Part shown: one piece after another, positions 46,966-55,718 of the stretch
How positions within the stretch are numbered: the first letter of the stretch is position 1
How the letters are laid out: each line of letters begins with the position of its first letter
Origin: Cytophagales bacterium
GTDB lineage: Bacteria; Bacteroidota; Bacteroidia; Cytophagales; Cyclobacteriaceae
Assembly (NCBI GenBank): GCA_025359125.1
Contig: JANYHI010000007.1
Location: 124,001-188,000 of the forward strand
Length of the DNA: 64,000 nucleotides
Direction: 5' to 3'
Notes under the pieces: model-generated
What the model was told of the DNA's origin: nothing
The model's database searches: none
What the model saw: the letters and a program-made list of their open reading frames with translations, nothing else
Position numbers and translations under genes: made by a program

Positions 46966-46998
46966 AGCATTAGTACCCATTTCGGATTTAAAACTTAG

Positions 46999-47006
46999 TA
47001 CATTTG
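46999..47006 (+). promoter_or_regulatory. Candidate -7 box of the riboswitch-controlled TonB receptor
   Basis: TACATTTG matches TAnnTTTG. Its predicted transcript start, near 47013, falls exactly at the beginning of the TPP aptamer, which supports both calls. Confidence 0.5.
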
Positions 47007-47010
47007 TGGC

Positions 47011-47090
47011 AGTAATAGGGGTGCCAAAAACACGGGCTGAGATTATACCCATAGAACCTGATGCCGATAATGCGGACGAAGGGAGGCAAA
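47011..47090 (+). ncRNA. TPP (THI-element) riboswitch
   Basis: The conserved TPP aptamer core is readable in order: GGGGTGCC (47018-47025), GGCTGAGATTATACCC (47035-47050), GAACCTGAT (47054-47062) and CCGATAATGCGG (47063-47074), with GAAGGGA (47078-47084) closing. P2 forms between GGGGT and ACCC. The CTGAGA bulge binds the pyrimidine, and the ATAATG loop closed by CCG/CGG is the pyrophosphate-arm element. It lies 61 bases upstream of a TonB-dependent receptor gene on the same strand. High TPP is expected to lower expression of that receptor. Confidence 0.95.
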
Positions 47091-47106
47091 ATAAACTTGT
47101 AAGTAA

Positions 47107-47126
47107 GGTACATTCCCCAATGTGCC
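47107..47126 (+). promoter_or_regulatory. Hairpin downstream of the TPP aptamer, possible expression platform
   Basis: GGTACATT (47107-47114) pairs with AATGTGCC (47119-47126), including one T-G pair, around CCCC. A T6 run follows only after 11 bases (TGCGGGTTTAAATTTTTT), so it is at best a weak terminator. It may act as a switch on translation initiation at 47151. Confidence 0.5.
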
Positions 47127-47150
47127 TGCGGGTTTAAATTTTTTAAAACA

Positions 47151-49598
47151 ATGTTAAAAGTTCTATCAGCTGTAATAGGCTGCATGCTGTCGCTACAAGC
47201 GATGGCTCAAATCAATGTGCGTGGTGTGGTGCGCGATGCTAAAACCAAAGAGGCGCTGATTGGTGCAACGGTGCAAGTAGAAAATCAAAACCGCTATGCC
47301 GTTACCGATGATCAAGGATGGTTTGAGCTAAAGAATCTGACAGAAGAAAAGCAAACAGCCATTATTAATTTTCTTGGATTCAAAGAGTCGAGACAAGAAT
47401 TTATTCCAAGCGAACGAGATCTCGAATTTTTTTTGGAGGAAAGTGCAGAGTTGACAGATGAAGTAGTGGTGTATGCCACTCGCGTTTCCGAAAAAAGCCC
47501 AACCACTTTTTCTACCATCAATAAGCTTACGCTGCAAAAGCAAAACTTTGGGCAAGATTTGCCTTTTGTTTTAAACTGGTCGCCTTCGCTGGTTACCACC
47601 TCTGATGCCGGGACAGGAGTGGGTTACACAGGGTTGCGCATTCGCGGAAGCGATGCCACACGTATTAATGTTACCATCAATGGTATTTCTTTGAATGATA
47701 GTGAAGAGCATGGGGTTTACTGGGTAGATGTGCCAGACATTGCCACCTCTGCGCAAAGTGTGCAAGTGCAGCGCGGGGTGGGTAATTCAACTAATGGAGC
47801 TGGCGCATTTGGCGCATCTATTAATTTACAAACCAATACACGCAATGATCTACCTTATGCTGATGTAATCAACTCAGTAGGATCGTTTGGCACGCACCGC
47901 CACACGCTTGGGTTTGGTACCGGTCTAAAAAATAATTTTGCGTTTGATGCTCGTATGTCGCTTATAAAATCGGATGGATTTATCGATCGCGCCTCTTCCG
48001 ATCTTAAATCGTATTATGTAGCAGGAGGATATTACGGTAAGCAGACATTTGTAAAAGCGATTATGTTTGGCGGCCAAGAAACAACCTATCAAAGTTGGTA
48101 TGGTGTGCCCGAATCAAGATTGAATAATGATGTGATGGCCATGAACGAAACAGCAGATGCAGAAGGCTGGAATGCCGAGCAGCGTGCTAATCTTTTAAAT
48201 TCAAATAGTCGTATGTTTAATACCTACCAATATAAAAATCAGGTGGATAACTATCAGCAAGATAATTATCAATTGCACTTTTCTCACCGATTTAATAATT
48301 ACGTAACTGCTAACGTAGCCCTGCATTATACGCATGGAAGAGGATATTATGAGGAGTTTAAATACGATGCTGCTTTCAAAAAATATCGGATTGATACACT
48401 TCTCATCGGAACGCAGAAAATTGGTTCAAGCGATTTGGTAAGAAGGCGCTGGTTGGATAATCATTTTTACGGAGCTACTTATTCCGTTAGTTATGAAAAA
48501 GATAAAATAATTTCAGTAGTGGGTGGATCATTGAATCGATATCTGGGAGATCATTATGGGGAGATAACGTGGGCGAAGATTTCAAATTTTCCTAAGGACT
48601 ACCGATACTATTTTAATAAGGGCGACAAAACTGATTTTAATATTTTCGGGAAAACAAATTATCAGCTTACCGAAAAAATCAATGCGTTTGTAGACTTACA
48701 GTATAGAAGAATTGATTATGTGGCCAATGGAGTTGAAAATGAATTAAATAATTTTAGTTTGAATGTAAACTACAACTTCTTTAATCCAAAGCTAGGTCTT
48801 ACGTATGCGCTTTCAGAAAATCAAAATGTATACGCCTCTTATGCCGTAGCTAATCGAGAACCGGTGCGAAGCGATTTTGTAAATAGCTTTAGTAGCCAAG
48901 CGCCTAAACCAGAAACATTACGAAATGTGGAAGCGGGTTGGAGGCTTCGAAAAAATAATTTTAATCTTACAATCAATTATTATTGGATGGATTACACAGA
49001 TCAACTAGTGGCTACAGGAAAGCTTAACGATGTAGGCGGAGCTATTCGAACCAATGTAGCCAGCAGTTATCGTACAGGTATTGAAATAGATGGAGCCATT
49101 CGATTTAATAAAAGTTTTTCGTGGGTAGCTAATCTTACAGTAAGCCAAAATAAGATAGCAGATTTTGGTGAAGTACTTTATGATTACGGAGTAAATTATG
49201 ATGAATACAATGAAGTGGTTAGAAACTACAAGAATACAAACATTGCTTTTTCACCTAATTTAATAGCGGGATCTACTTTTTTGTATCACCCAATTTCGAA
49301 TGTAGAAATAGGATTATTAACCAAATATGTTGGCAAGCAATACCTCGATAATACAACCAATGAAAAACGAAAAATGGATGCCTATTTTATTAATGACATT
49401 CGGGTAACGTACACAGTGAAGCCTGCTTTTATGAGAGAGATTTCGCTGAGTGTATTGGCTAGTAATATTTTTGATATGCGGTATTCTTCTAATGGGTATA
49501 CCTATGGCTATTTAGGTGGCGGGGCAGAGGTAAGACAAAACTATTATTACCCGCAGGCGGGCACCAACTTTTTGGCAATGTTGGCATTGCGGTTTTAG
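47151..49598 (+). CDS. TonB-dependent receptor under TPP riboswitch control (probable thiamine or precursor uptake)
   Basis: The 815-residue outer-membrane protein has a signal peptide ending near residue 20 (SLQAMAQ). A carboxypeptidase-regulatory-like domain follows (NVRGVVRDAKTKEALIGATV, to about residue 95), then the plug (GTGVGYTGLRIRGSDATRINVTINGISLNDSEEH to INLQTNTR), and a 22-strand-type barrel ending in LALRF. No catalytic residues are expected. The TPP riboswitch directly upstream implies that the cargo is thiamine, its phosphates or a pyrimidine/thiazole precursor. This arrangement is known in the phylum as a thiamine-regulated outer-membrane receptor. Confidence 0.92.
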   Translation: MLKVLSAVIGCMLSLQAMAQINVRGVVRDAKTKEALIGATVQVENQNRYAVTDDQGWFELKNLTEEKQTAIINFLGFKESRQEFIPSERDLEFFLEESAELTDEVVVYATRVSEKSPTTFSTINKLTLQKQNFGQDLPFVLNWSPSLVTTSDAGTGVGYTGLRIRGSDATRINVTINGISLNDSEEHGVYWVDVPDIATSAQSVQVQRGVGNSTNGAGAFGASINLQTNTRNDLPYADVINSVGSFGTHRHTLGFGTGLKNNFAFDARMSLIKSDGFIDRASSDLKSYYVAGGYYGKQTFVKAIMFGGQETTYQSWYGVPESRLNNDVMAMNETADAEGWNAEQRANLLNSNSRMFNTYQYKNQVDNYQQDNYQLHFSHRFNNYVTANVALHYTHGRGYYEEFKYDAAFKKYRIDTLLIGTQKIGSSDLVRRRWLDNHFYGATYSVSYEKDKIISVVGGSLNRYLGDHYGEITWAKISNFPKDYRYYFNKGDKTDFNIFGKTNYQLTEKINAFVDLQYRRIDYVANGVENELNNFSLNVNYNFFNPKLGLTYALSENQNVYASYAVANREPVRSDFVNSFSSQAPKPETLRNVEAGWRLRKNNFNLTINYYWMDYTDQLVATGKLNDVGGAIRTNVASSYRTGIEIDGAIRFNKSFSWVANLTVSQNKIADFGEVLYDYGVNYDEYNEVVRNYKNTNIAFSPNLIAGSTFLYHPISNVEIGLLTKYVGKQYLDNTTNEKRKMDAYFINDIRVTYTVKPAFMREISLSVLASNIFDMRYSSNGYTYGYLGGGAEVRQNYYYPQAGTNFLAMLALRF

Positions 49599-49649
49599 AT
49601 TACAAAATTAAAACATGTCGCAAGAGTGATTTAATAGTACTTTTGTGAC

Positions 49650-50495
49650 ATGCGTTTAATTACCATTTTAGCTCTCTTTCGCCTTACCCGCTTTTGGAAC
49701 TTGGTAATTATTGCTTTTGCACAATTTTTTGCTGCTGCATTTTTGCTTGATTTACATCTTTCAGTTTTTAGAGACTGGCACCTTTTTGCACTATCGATAT
49801 CTACCCTTTTAATTGCGGCTGCAGGATATATCATCAACGATTATTACGACATAAAAATTGATTTAATTAATAAGCCCGACCGAGTAGTGATTGGCAAATC
49901 GATTACCAGAAGATATGCCATTCTGTTCCATACATTTATCTCTTCAACTGGAATTTTGCTAGGCGTTGTGGTGGGTTGGAAAATTGGAGCAATCAATTTT
50001 CTTTGTGTTTTTCTATTATGGCTTTACTCCAACAACTTAAAGCGACAACCCTTTATAGGTAACCTAGCAGTAGCCGTTCTTACAGGGCTTTCTATTGACA
50101 TGATCAATCTGCTTTATAATTTACATAATACGCTTGTTATAATTTATTCGCTCTTTGCTTTTTTTATGACACTTGTGAGAGAGATTGTAAAAGATATGGA
50201 AGACATGAAAGGCGATACCACTTTTGGATGTCGCACCCTGCCAATTGTGTGGGGCATTAGAAAAACAAAAAATTTGTTGTATGTAATCATTCTATTTTTT
50301 GCAATTGAGGTAATAGCCATCAATAAATATTATCTGCTAATGCCAGCTTATTATTTCATTCTAATTTTATTTTTTCCGCTTGCTATATTAATCTTCCGAT
50401 TGATTAGGGCGGATACAAAGAAAGAATTTTACCAATTAAGCCAATTGTGTAAACTGATTTTGTTGATGGGCATTATGAGTATGATTTTCATTTAG
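49650..50495 (+). CDS. UbiA family prenyltransferase (geranylgeranylglycerol-phosphate geranylgeranyltransferase-like)
   Basis: The 281-residue integral membrane protein has about eight helices and the two Asp-rich motifs of UbiA enzymes, NDYYDIKIDLINKPDR and VKDMEDMKGDTTFG. These bind the prenyl diphosphate through magnesium. Homologues in Bacteroidota are commonly named geranylgeranylglycerol-phosphate geranylgeranyltransferase, but other acceptors are possible. It begins 51 bases after the TonB receptor and is 13 bases upstream of purN on the same strand. Isoprenyl diphosphate would come from the pathway started by dxs. Confidence 0.85.
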   Translation: MRLITILALFRLTRFWNLVIIAFAQFFAAAFLLDLHLSVFRDWHLFALSISTLLIAAAGYIINDYYDIKIDLINKPDRVVIGKSITRRYAILFHTFISSTGILLGVVVGWKIGAINFLCVFLLWLYSNNLKRQPFIGNLAVAVLTGLSIDMINLLYNLHNTLVIIYSLFAFFMTLVREIVKDMEDMKGDTTFGCRTLPIVWGIRKTKNLLYVIILFFAIEVIAINKYYLLMPAYYFILILFFPLAILIFRLIRADTKKEFYQLSQLCKLILLMGIMSMIFI

Positions 50496-50508
50496 TTGAT
50501 TTTTAAAG

Positions 50509-51084
50509 ATGAGTTCATTTGCACAGATTGCCATTTTTGCCTCGGGAAGCGGAACCAACGCGCAAGCCGTGATTCAATACTTTCAGCATCATCCTTTCAT
50601 TAAAATCAATTTATTGCTAAGTAATAATGCCGAAGCTAAAGTATTAGAAAGAGCTATGGCATTAGGTGTAGATACATTTGTGTTTACGAAATCACAATTC
50701 CGCGAAAGCGATGAAGTATTGAATGAACTGAAAAGAAGAAAAATTACGCATATGGTTTTAGCAGGATTTCTTTTACAGGTACCTACTCATTTCATTAAAG
50801 CTTTCCCAGATAGAATAATCAATATTCATCCTTCTTTGTTACCAAAATTTGGCGGCAAAGGAATGTACGGAATAAAAGTACAAGAGGCGGTGAAAGTGGC
50901 TGGGGAGTATGAGACAGGCATTACCATCCACGAGGTGAATGAACATTATGATGAAGGTAAAATTATTTTTCAGGCGGCTTGTAAGGTAGAATCTGCCGAT
51001 ACGCATTTTGATATTGCAAAAAGAGTACAAGAGCTAGAGCATCAACATTTCCCCAGAATAATAGAACAATGGCTTAAAAATTAA
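50509..51084 (+). CDS. purN: Phosphoribosylglycinamide formyltransferase
   Basis: Transfers a formyl group from 10-formyltetrahydrofolate to GAR in purine synthesis. The 191-residue product shows FASGSGTNAQAVIQYF for phosphate binding and the catalytic set Asn105, His107 and Asp148 (INIHPSLLPKF and HYDEGKII). GITIHEVNEHYDEG is also a family block. It lies 13 bases after the prenyltransferase gene and five bases before the serine hydrolase gene, so these are probably one transcript. Confidence 0.96.
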   Translation: MSSFAQIAIFASGSGTNAQAVIQYFQHHPFIKINLLLSNNAEAKVLERAMALGVDTFVFTKSQFRESDEVLNELKRRKITHMVLAGFLLQVPTHFIKAFPDRIINIHPSLLPKFGGKGMYGIKVQEAVKVAGEYETGITIHEVNEHYDEGKIIFQAACKVESADTHFDIAKRVQELEHQHFPRIIEQWLKN

Positions 51085-51089
51085 TTACC

Positions 51090-52661
51090 ATGAAAAACAT
51101 TTGCACTATCTGCCTGATTGGAATAATAATATTAGTGATTGCTTGCCAACCCAAAGCGAGGCGTGTTGAAAATAAAATTGAAACGATTAGTAACGATTAT
51201 TTAACTCCTTACTTTGAAGATACAGCAAGGGCAAACAAGATTCTTAAATATGTTTCTGTAGCTGATTCCATTTTTGCGAGATCGGCAAGAGCCAATCACA
51301 ATCCATCAATTGCCTACGGAATTGTTGTGGATGACAAGTTAATATACTCTAATGCCGTTGGCTTTTCTAATTTTGAAAAAAAGATTAAGACTGATAATAA
51401 ATCTCGTTTTCGGATTGCTTCCATGACAAAAAGTTTTACCGCCATGGCCATTTTAAAACTACGCGATGAAGGCAAACTACAAATCTCAGATGCTGCTGCG
51501 CAGTACATTCCAGAGATGAAAGCATTGCAATATCCTACCAGCGATGGCAAGCCAATCACAATTTTTAATTTACTCACGATGTCCGCTGGTTTTCCTGAAG
51601 ATAACCCGTGGGGCGATCGTCAACTTTCTGATTCGGATGAAGATTTAATGACACTCGTAAAAAGCGGAATCTCTTTTTCAAATAATCCAGGTGTTGATTT
51701 TGAATACAGCAATTTGGGCTATGCCTTGCTAGGCAGAATCATTGCAAATGTTTCGGGCAAAAGTTATCAGCAATATGTTACTGAAAATATTTTATCTCCG
51801 TTGGGTATGAAGGATTGTGGTTATGAATATACCAAAATGCCTTCCGACCAAGTAGCCGTTGGCTATAGATGGGAAGATCAACAATGGAAGGCTGAAGAAT
51901 TGTTGAAAGATGGTTCATATGCATCGATGGGAGGAATGATTTGCACGATTGATGATTTTGCAAAGTATATGAGTTTTTTACTTTTGGCCACGCCCCCACG
52001 CAATGGAATTGAAATTGGACCAATAAGCAGAAGCAGCGTGCGCGAAATGCAACAGCCTTGGAAGTTTAGAGGGCTTGCAGCCAATAGAAGAATCCACAAC
52101 GGTGAGCTTTGCCCTGCTACAGGTAGCTATGGATTTGGATTAGGTTGGAGACAAGATTGCCACGGAACAATAACTGTTTCTCATAGTGGAGGTTTACCAG
52201 GCTTTGGTAGTGTGCATCAATTATTGCCCGAGCTTGGCATTGGCGTATTAGCATTTAGTAATCTTACCTATGCAAATATGGGCTCACCCGTTTCGCAGGT
52301 TGTGGATACGCTTATCGTATTAGCCGATTTGAAGAAAAGAGTTTTTCCTGTTTCAAGCGTATTAAAATCTAAACAAGAGCAATTGACTAAAGTGTTACCC
52401 ACATGGAATGCTGATTGCGATAGTTTGTTTGCCGAAAACTTTTTCCCTGATAAATCAAAAGAGAGATGGAAGAATGAAACCACTGCATTATTGCAACAAA
52501 TAGGAACGATAAAAAATGTGTCTTCAATCCACCCTGAAAATTTATTGCGTGGGACTTTTACAATTACCGGGGAGAAAGGAGCGATCGAAGTTTTCTTTAC
52601 GTTAACACCCGAAACCAAGCCGCTAATTCAGGAGTTGGTGGTACTTATAACTAATCAATAG
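51090..52661 (+). CDS. Beta-lactamase-family serine hydrolase, lipoprotein
   Basis: The 523-residue product has a lipoprotein signal with Cys19 (LVIAC) and a class C beta-lactamase/penicillin-binding fold. It has SxxK at Ser111-Lys114 (SMTKSF), the YxN motif Tyr206-Ser-Asn208 and a KTG-equivalent HSGG (SHSGGLPGFGS). The C-terminal 110 residues form an extra domain of unknown role. Family knowledge: such proteins are often esterases or D-aminopeptidases and not antibiotic-inactivating enzymes; the substrate here is not evident. It is five bases after purN. Confidence 0.9.
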   Translation: MKNICTICLIGIIILVIACQPKARRVENKIETISNDYLTPYFEDTARANKILKYVSVADSIFARSARANHNPSIAYGIVVDDKLIYSNAVGFSNFEKKIKTDNKSRFRIASMTKSFTAMAILKLRDEGKLQISDAAAQYIPEMKALQYPTSDGKPITIFNLLTMSAGFPEDNPWGDRQLSDSDEDLMTLVKSGISFSNNPGVDFEYSNLGYALLGRIIANVSGKSYQQYVTENILSPLGMKDCGYEYTKMPSDQVAVGYRWEDQQWKAEELLKDGSYASMGGMICTIDDFAKYMSFLLLATPPRNGIEIGPISRSSVREMQQPWKFRGLAANRRIHNGELCPATGSYGFGLGWRQDCHGTITVSHSGGLPGFGSVHQLLPELGIGVLAFSNLTYANMGSPVSQVVDTLIVLADLKKRVFPVSSVLKSKQEQLTKVLPTWNADCDSLFAENFFPDKSKERWKNETTALLQQIGTIKNVSSIHPENLLRGTFTITGEKGAIEVFFTLTPETKPLIQELVVLITNQ

Positions 52662-52671
52662 GTATTAAAAT

Positions 52672-53067
52672 ATGAGTTTACAGAAAGAGGTCTTGATTGA
52701 ATATTTGAGAAATAATAAGATTCAATTAATTCCGTCCCATGAAAAATTGTGTTTCCCAATAATAGAAAGGATATTCAAAAAAATGTCAATTGGTCTAAAG
52801 TTTTCCTCTATTAGGGTCAGCGATCAATTGATCATTGATGGTCATCACAGATATTTAGCATCATTATTAGCTAGTTATAGTTTAGAGCAGACGGATTGCA
52901 TAAAATCATCCACTAAAACTGCTTTTAAGTGGGAATCTATTGAATTAGTAGACATGGATTGGGATACAGAAGCTAAAATAGAAATGCTCAACAGAGAAGA
53001 TGCAAAGTATAACGATATGACTTTCGAAGAGCTTTTAAAGAAATTGAAAAACGGCTTAAATAAATAA
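52672..53067 (+). CDS. ParB/sulfiredoxin-fold-like small protein
   Basis: The 131-residue protein has no signal or membrane segment. The middle, SSIRVSDQLIIDGHHRYLASLLASY, resembles the ParB-like (sulfiredoxin-fold) core with its DGHHR(Y) motif, which in relatives binds nucleotide or contacts nucleic acid. A helical C-terminus (DMTFEELLKKLKNGLNK) follows. The match is to the motif, not to a full family, so the call is tentative. It is followed 16 bases later by a HAD-domain gene and both are co-oriented, which suggests a two-gene unit. Confidence 0.55.
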   Translation: MSLQKEVLIEYLRNNKIQLIPSHEKLCFPIIERIFKKMSIGLKFSSIRVSDQLIIDGHHRYLASLLASYSLEQTDCIKSSTKTAFKWESIELVDMDWDTEAKIEMLNREDAKYNDMTFEELLKKLKNGLNK

Positions 53068-53083
53068 TTCATACCTTTACAAC

Positions 53084-53551
53084 ATGTTGATTTTCTTAGA
53101 CATAGACGGTGTAATGGTTCCATCTGCGAGCTGGAAGCCTTCGCAAATGTTGGAGGACGGATTTGCTGTGTTCAGTCAAAAAGCCATTAACGCCTTAAAC
53201 ACCTTGATTGCAGATAAAGCTAAGATCATTCTGACAACTTCTCATAAGTCAAGATTCACAATTGATGAATGGAAAAAAATTTTCAAAAGAAGAGGTATTG
53301 AGGTAGAAAAAATGGAGCGTTTAGAGGCAAATGCTGATTTTGCTCTTAAAAGGAAAGATGAAATTTTAAGATGGTTTAATACTCATAGTAGTTATGGTGA
53401 TTTTATCATCATTGATGATGATAAATCCCTTAATGCTCTTCCTCCCCATTTGAAGTCGCGCCTAATTCTTACGAGTCCTTTAGTTGGACTCACTTATGAA
53501 CACCTTACTGAGGCTCGAACTATGCTTGGGCAGAGTCCTCATTTAGCCTAG
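53084..53551 (+). CDS. HAD-like phosphatase-domain protein (SAK-type)
   Basis: The 155-residue protein opens with the HAD nucleophile motif MLIFLDIDGVMVP (Asp6, Asp8). It has motif II in ILTTSHKSR and motif IV in FIIIDDDKSL. This resembles HAD domains found in Swiss-army-knife RNA repair proteins (HAD_SAK type), which typically remove phosphate. No cap domain is visible. It is paired with the ParB-like gene upstream; a joint role in nucleic acid processing is possible but not shown. Confidence 0.75.
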   Translation: MLIFLDIDGVMVPSASWKPSQMLEDGFAVFSQKAINALNTLIADKAKIILTTSHKSRFTIDEWKKIFKRRGIEVEKMERLEANADFALKRKDEILRWFNTHSSYGDFIIIDDDKSLNALPPHLKSRLILTSPLVGLTYEHLTEARTMLGQSPHLA

Positions 53552-53616
53552 ATACAGGAGGTAAGTGCTAGAAAAACGTAATAGGTAATTTTAGCCAACT
53601 GCTCCTGTGTACTATT

Positions 53617-54294
53617 TCAACCAGCAACTTCCAAACGAAATCCAACTCCATGATAATTGACAATCTCCACTCTTGGATCTTCCTTTAAATATTTACGAAG
53701 TTTGGAAATAAAAACATCTAAACTTCTACCCATAAAATAATCATCATCGCCCCACACTGAAGTTAGAATTTCTTCACGCTTCATTACGCGCTCTTTGTTA
53801 GCGCATAGCAGTTTCAATACTTCTGCCTCTTTTTGTGTAAGTGTTTTCGTACCCATAGAGTGTTGCAGTGTTAGTGTGCTGCAGTCAAAAATATAATCTC
53901 CAACCGTAAAAGAAGTTTCGGTTACTACTACTGCTGACCTTTTTAGAAATACTTCGATGCGCAAATCAAGTTCTTCCATGCTAAATGGCTTAACTATGTA
54001 GTCATCGCCACCGGCATGGAAGCCAGCAATTTTATCTTCCAACATGGATTTAGCGGTGATGAATAAAATTGGAACCTGTTTATTCTTTTCGCGCACCGCT
54101 TGGGCTAAACTGAAGCCATCTTTTTTGGGCATCATCACATCAAAAATGCAGATGTCAAACTGTCCTTTTTGAAAAGTTGTAAACCCTTCTTCTCCATCAG
54201 AGCAAAGCGTAACTTCGTATCCTTTGTGAGCAAGGTTATCTTTTATAACAAAGCCTAAGCTTGGATCATCTTCTACCAATAAAATTCGTGTCAT
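53617..54294 (-). CDS. OmpR-family response regulator
   Basis: The 225-residue regulator has a receiver domain (LLVEDDPSLGFVI, phospho-acceptor Asp52 in CIFDVMMPKKDG, Lys in YIVKPFSMEEL). A winged-helix DNA-binding domain follows (GRSLDVFISKLRKYLKEDPRVEIVNYHGVGFRLEV). It overlaps the sensor kinase gene by four bases, so the pair is made as a unit. Target genes are unknown; the divergent DUF1573 gene at 55719 is a possible one by position. Confidence 0.95.
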   Translation of the reverse strand: MTRILLVEDDPSLGFVIKDNLAHKGYEVTLCSDGEEGFTTFQKGQFDICIFDVMMPKKDGFSLAQAVREKNKQVPILFITAKSMLEDKIAGFHAGGDDYIVKPFSMEELDLRIEVFLKRSAVVVTETSFTVGDYIFDCSTLTLQHSMGTKTLTQKEAEVLKLLCANKERVMKREEILTSVWGDDDYFMGRSLDVFISKLRKYLKEDPRVEIVNYHGVGFRLEVAG

Positions 54295-55613
54295 GCTTTT
54301 GGTAATACGATTGTAAAGGTGCTTCCGTTACCAAGAGTGCTATCAACAGAAATTTTTCCTTTGTGTGCTTCCACAATCAGTTTCACATAGTTTAATCCTA
54401 ATCCAAATCCTTTTACATCGTGAAGATTGCCAGTTGGTACTCGGTAAAAGCGATGGAATATTTTACGCTGGTTTTCTACACCAATGCCAATGCCGTTATC
54501 TTTTATCGCGATACTTAAATTTCCATTTTGATTGTGTGTCGTAATGGATATCACGGGAAATCCTTGTGTGTATTTGATAGCATTGTCTAGTAAATTATAA
54601 ATCACATTGGTGAAATGAAGTTTATCAACTGCTGCAAAGCTATTTTCAGCTTGAAGATTGAGCTTAATATTTCCCTGCTTGCTATTGAGTAACATAGAAA
54701 TATTTTTTACCGCTTCTTGAATTAGAGTATGCAAATCAAGGGTTTCTTTTTTAAGACCAGCATCATTTTTTTCAAGACGAGCCATTTGCAACACCCGCTC
54801 TACTTGCTGCTTCAAGCGATTACTTTCATTTTCAATAATGGTAGCGTAGTTCAACAGCCGCTCAGGGTGTTGAGTGATAGATGGATCTTTTAATACTCTG
54901 GTAGAGATAGCAATGGTAGACAGCGGAGTTTTAAACTCGTGTGTCATGTTATTAATAAAATCTTTCTGCACTTCCGATAACCTTCTCTGTTTTAAAATAA
55001 CAAAAAGAGTATATGCGAAAAAGAAAATTACAACTACGAGTACGATGGAAGAGAACCCCCAAATGCCCATTTGGCTAATAAGATTCGCTTCTATTTTTGG
55101 GAACCGCACTCCAAAATAATAGCCATCCATTTTTAAGGCGGGTAACTCGCCCCAGCTGACGGGAATTTTATTTTTTGTTGGCGAAATATAATTGCCACCC
55201 ATCATGCACTGATCAGAGCAATCGTACACGCCATACTCGTAATCGGCTGTGATATTTTGTTTATCGAATTCATTTTTCAAAAAGAAGCCGAGCAGGTTAG
55301 AATCGATAGGGCCGTTTACTAATACTGTAAAATAGTTGCTAGATTCTTGTTTGACTAACCCGTTGGCAGGAACTGCCATTTTATTTATTTCAAAAATTTG
55401 AGATGCCACATTTTCTAGCGCACGATTTACATCATCATTAAATTGATTTTCTTTTAAATCAAAAGCTTTGCGTACCCAATAAATCTGGGTGGTGGCAATG
55501 CCCCCAATGCTGATGGCTGCCAAGGCAATAACAATTCGAAGAGTTAAACGACTCACTTTACAAAGGTAGGGAGTATTCAGATCGGCAAAGCGAGCCCAAT
55601 GGTATTTTAACAA
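54291..55613 (-). CDS. Sensor histidine kinase
   Basis: The 440-residue membrane kinase has a first helix at about residues 25-43, a periplasmic sensor region of about 140 residues (to 180), a second helix (residues 186-207), and the H-box DFINNMTHEFKTPLST with His225. The N-box NVIYNLLDNAIKYTQ and G-boxes DNGIGIG and GFGLGLNYV follow. The start may instead be the GTG at 55556, which removes a 19-residue charged leader before the first helix. It partners the OmpR-type regulator overlapping its stop. Confidence 0.93.
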   Translation of the reverse strand: MLKYHWARFADLNTPYLCKVSRLTLRIVIALAAISIGGIATTQIYWVRKAFDLKENQFNDDVNRALENVASQIFEINKMAVPANGLVKQESSNYFTVLVNGPIDSNLLGFFLKNEFDKQNITADYEYGVYDCSDQCMMGGNYISPTKNKIPVSWGELPALKMDGYYFGVRFPKIEANLISQMGIWGFSSIVLVVVIFFFAYTLFVILKQRRLSEVQKDFINNMTHEFKTPLSTIAISTRVLKDPSITQHPERLLNYATIIENESNRLKQQVERVLQMARLEKNDAGLKKETLDLHTLIQEAVKNISMLLNSKQGNIKLNLQAENSFAAVDKLHFTNVIYNLLDNAIKYTQGFPVISITTHNQNGNLSIAIKDNGIGIGVENQRKIFHRFYRVPTGNLHDVKGFGLGLNYVKLIVEAHKGKISVDSTLGNGSTFTIVLPKA

Positions 55614-55644
55614 GCCATTAACATCTTTTAAGTCAATTTTAACA

Positions 55645-55672
55645 TTGAAGTGAATTTTAGGCAGTAATTTTG
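55645..55672 (+). promoter_or_regulatory. Candidate promoter of the second DUF1573 gene
   Basis: TTG at 55645-55647, a 17-base spacer and TAATTTTG at 55665-55672. The -7 box matches the consensus and gives a start near 55679, with a 40-base leader. Confidence 0.5.
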
Positions 55673-55718
55673 TGTAATTAAAAATGAAATAAACAGTTAA
55701 CCTTAAATCAATAAAAAA

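Noticed and set aside
49638-49645. TACTTTTG promoter box before the UbiA gene
   Set aside because: The implied transcript start would coincide with the ATG at 49650 and no upstream box exists; the gene is more simply read from the upstream operon.
55561-55568. Minus-strand TACCTTTG box for the sensor kinase
   Set aside because: Its transcript start would fall at or beyond the GTG at 55556, requiring leaderless translation, with no second box in support.
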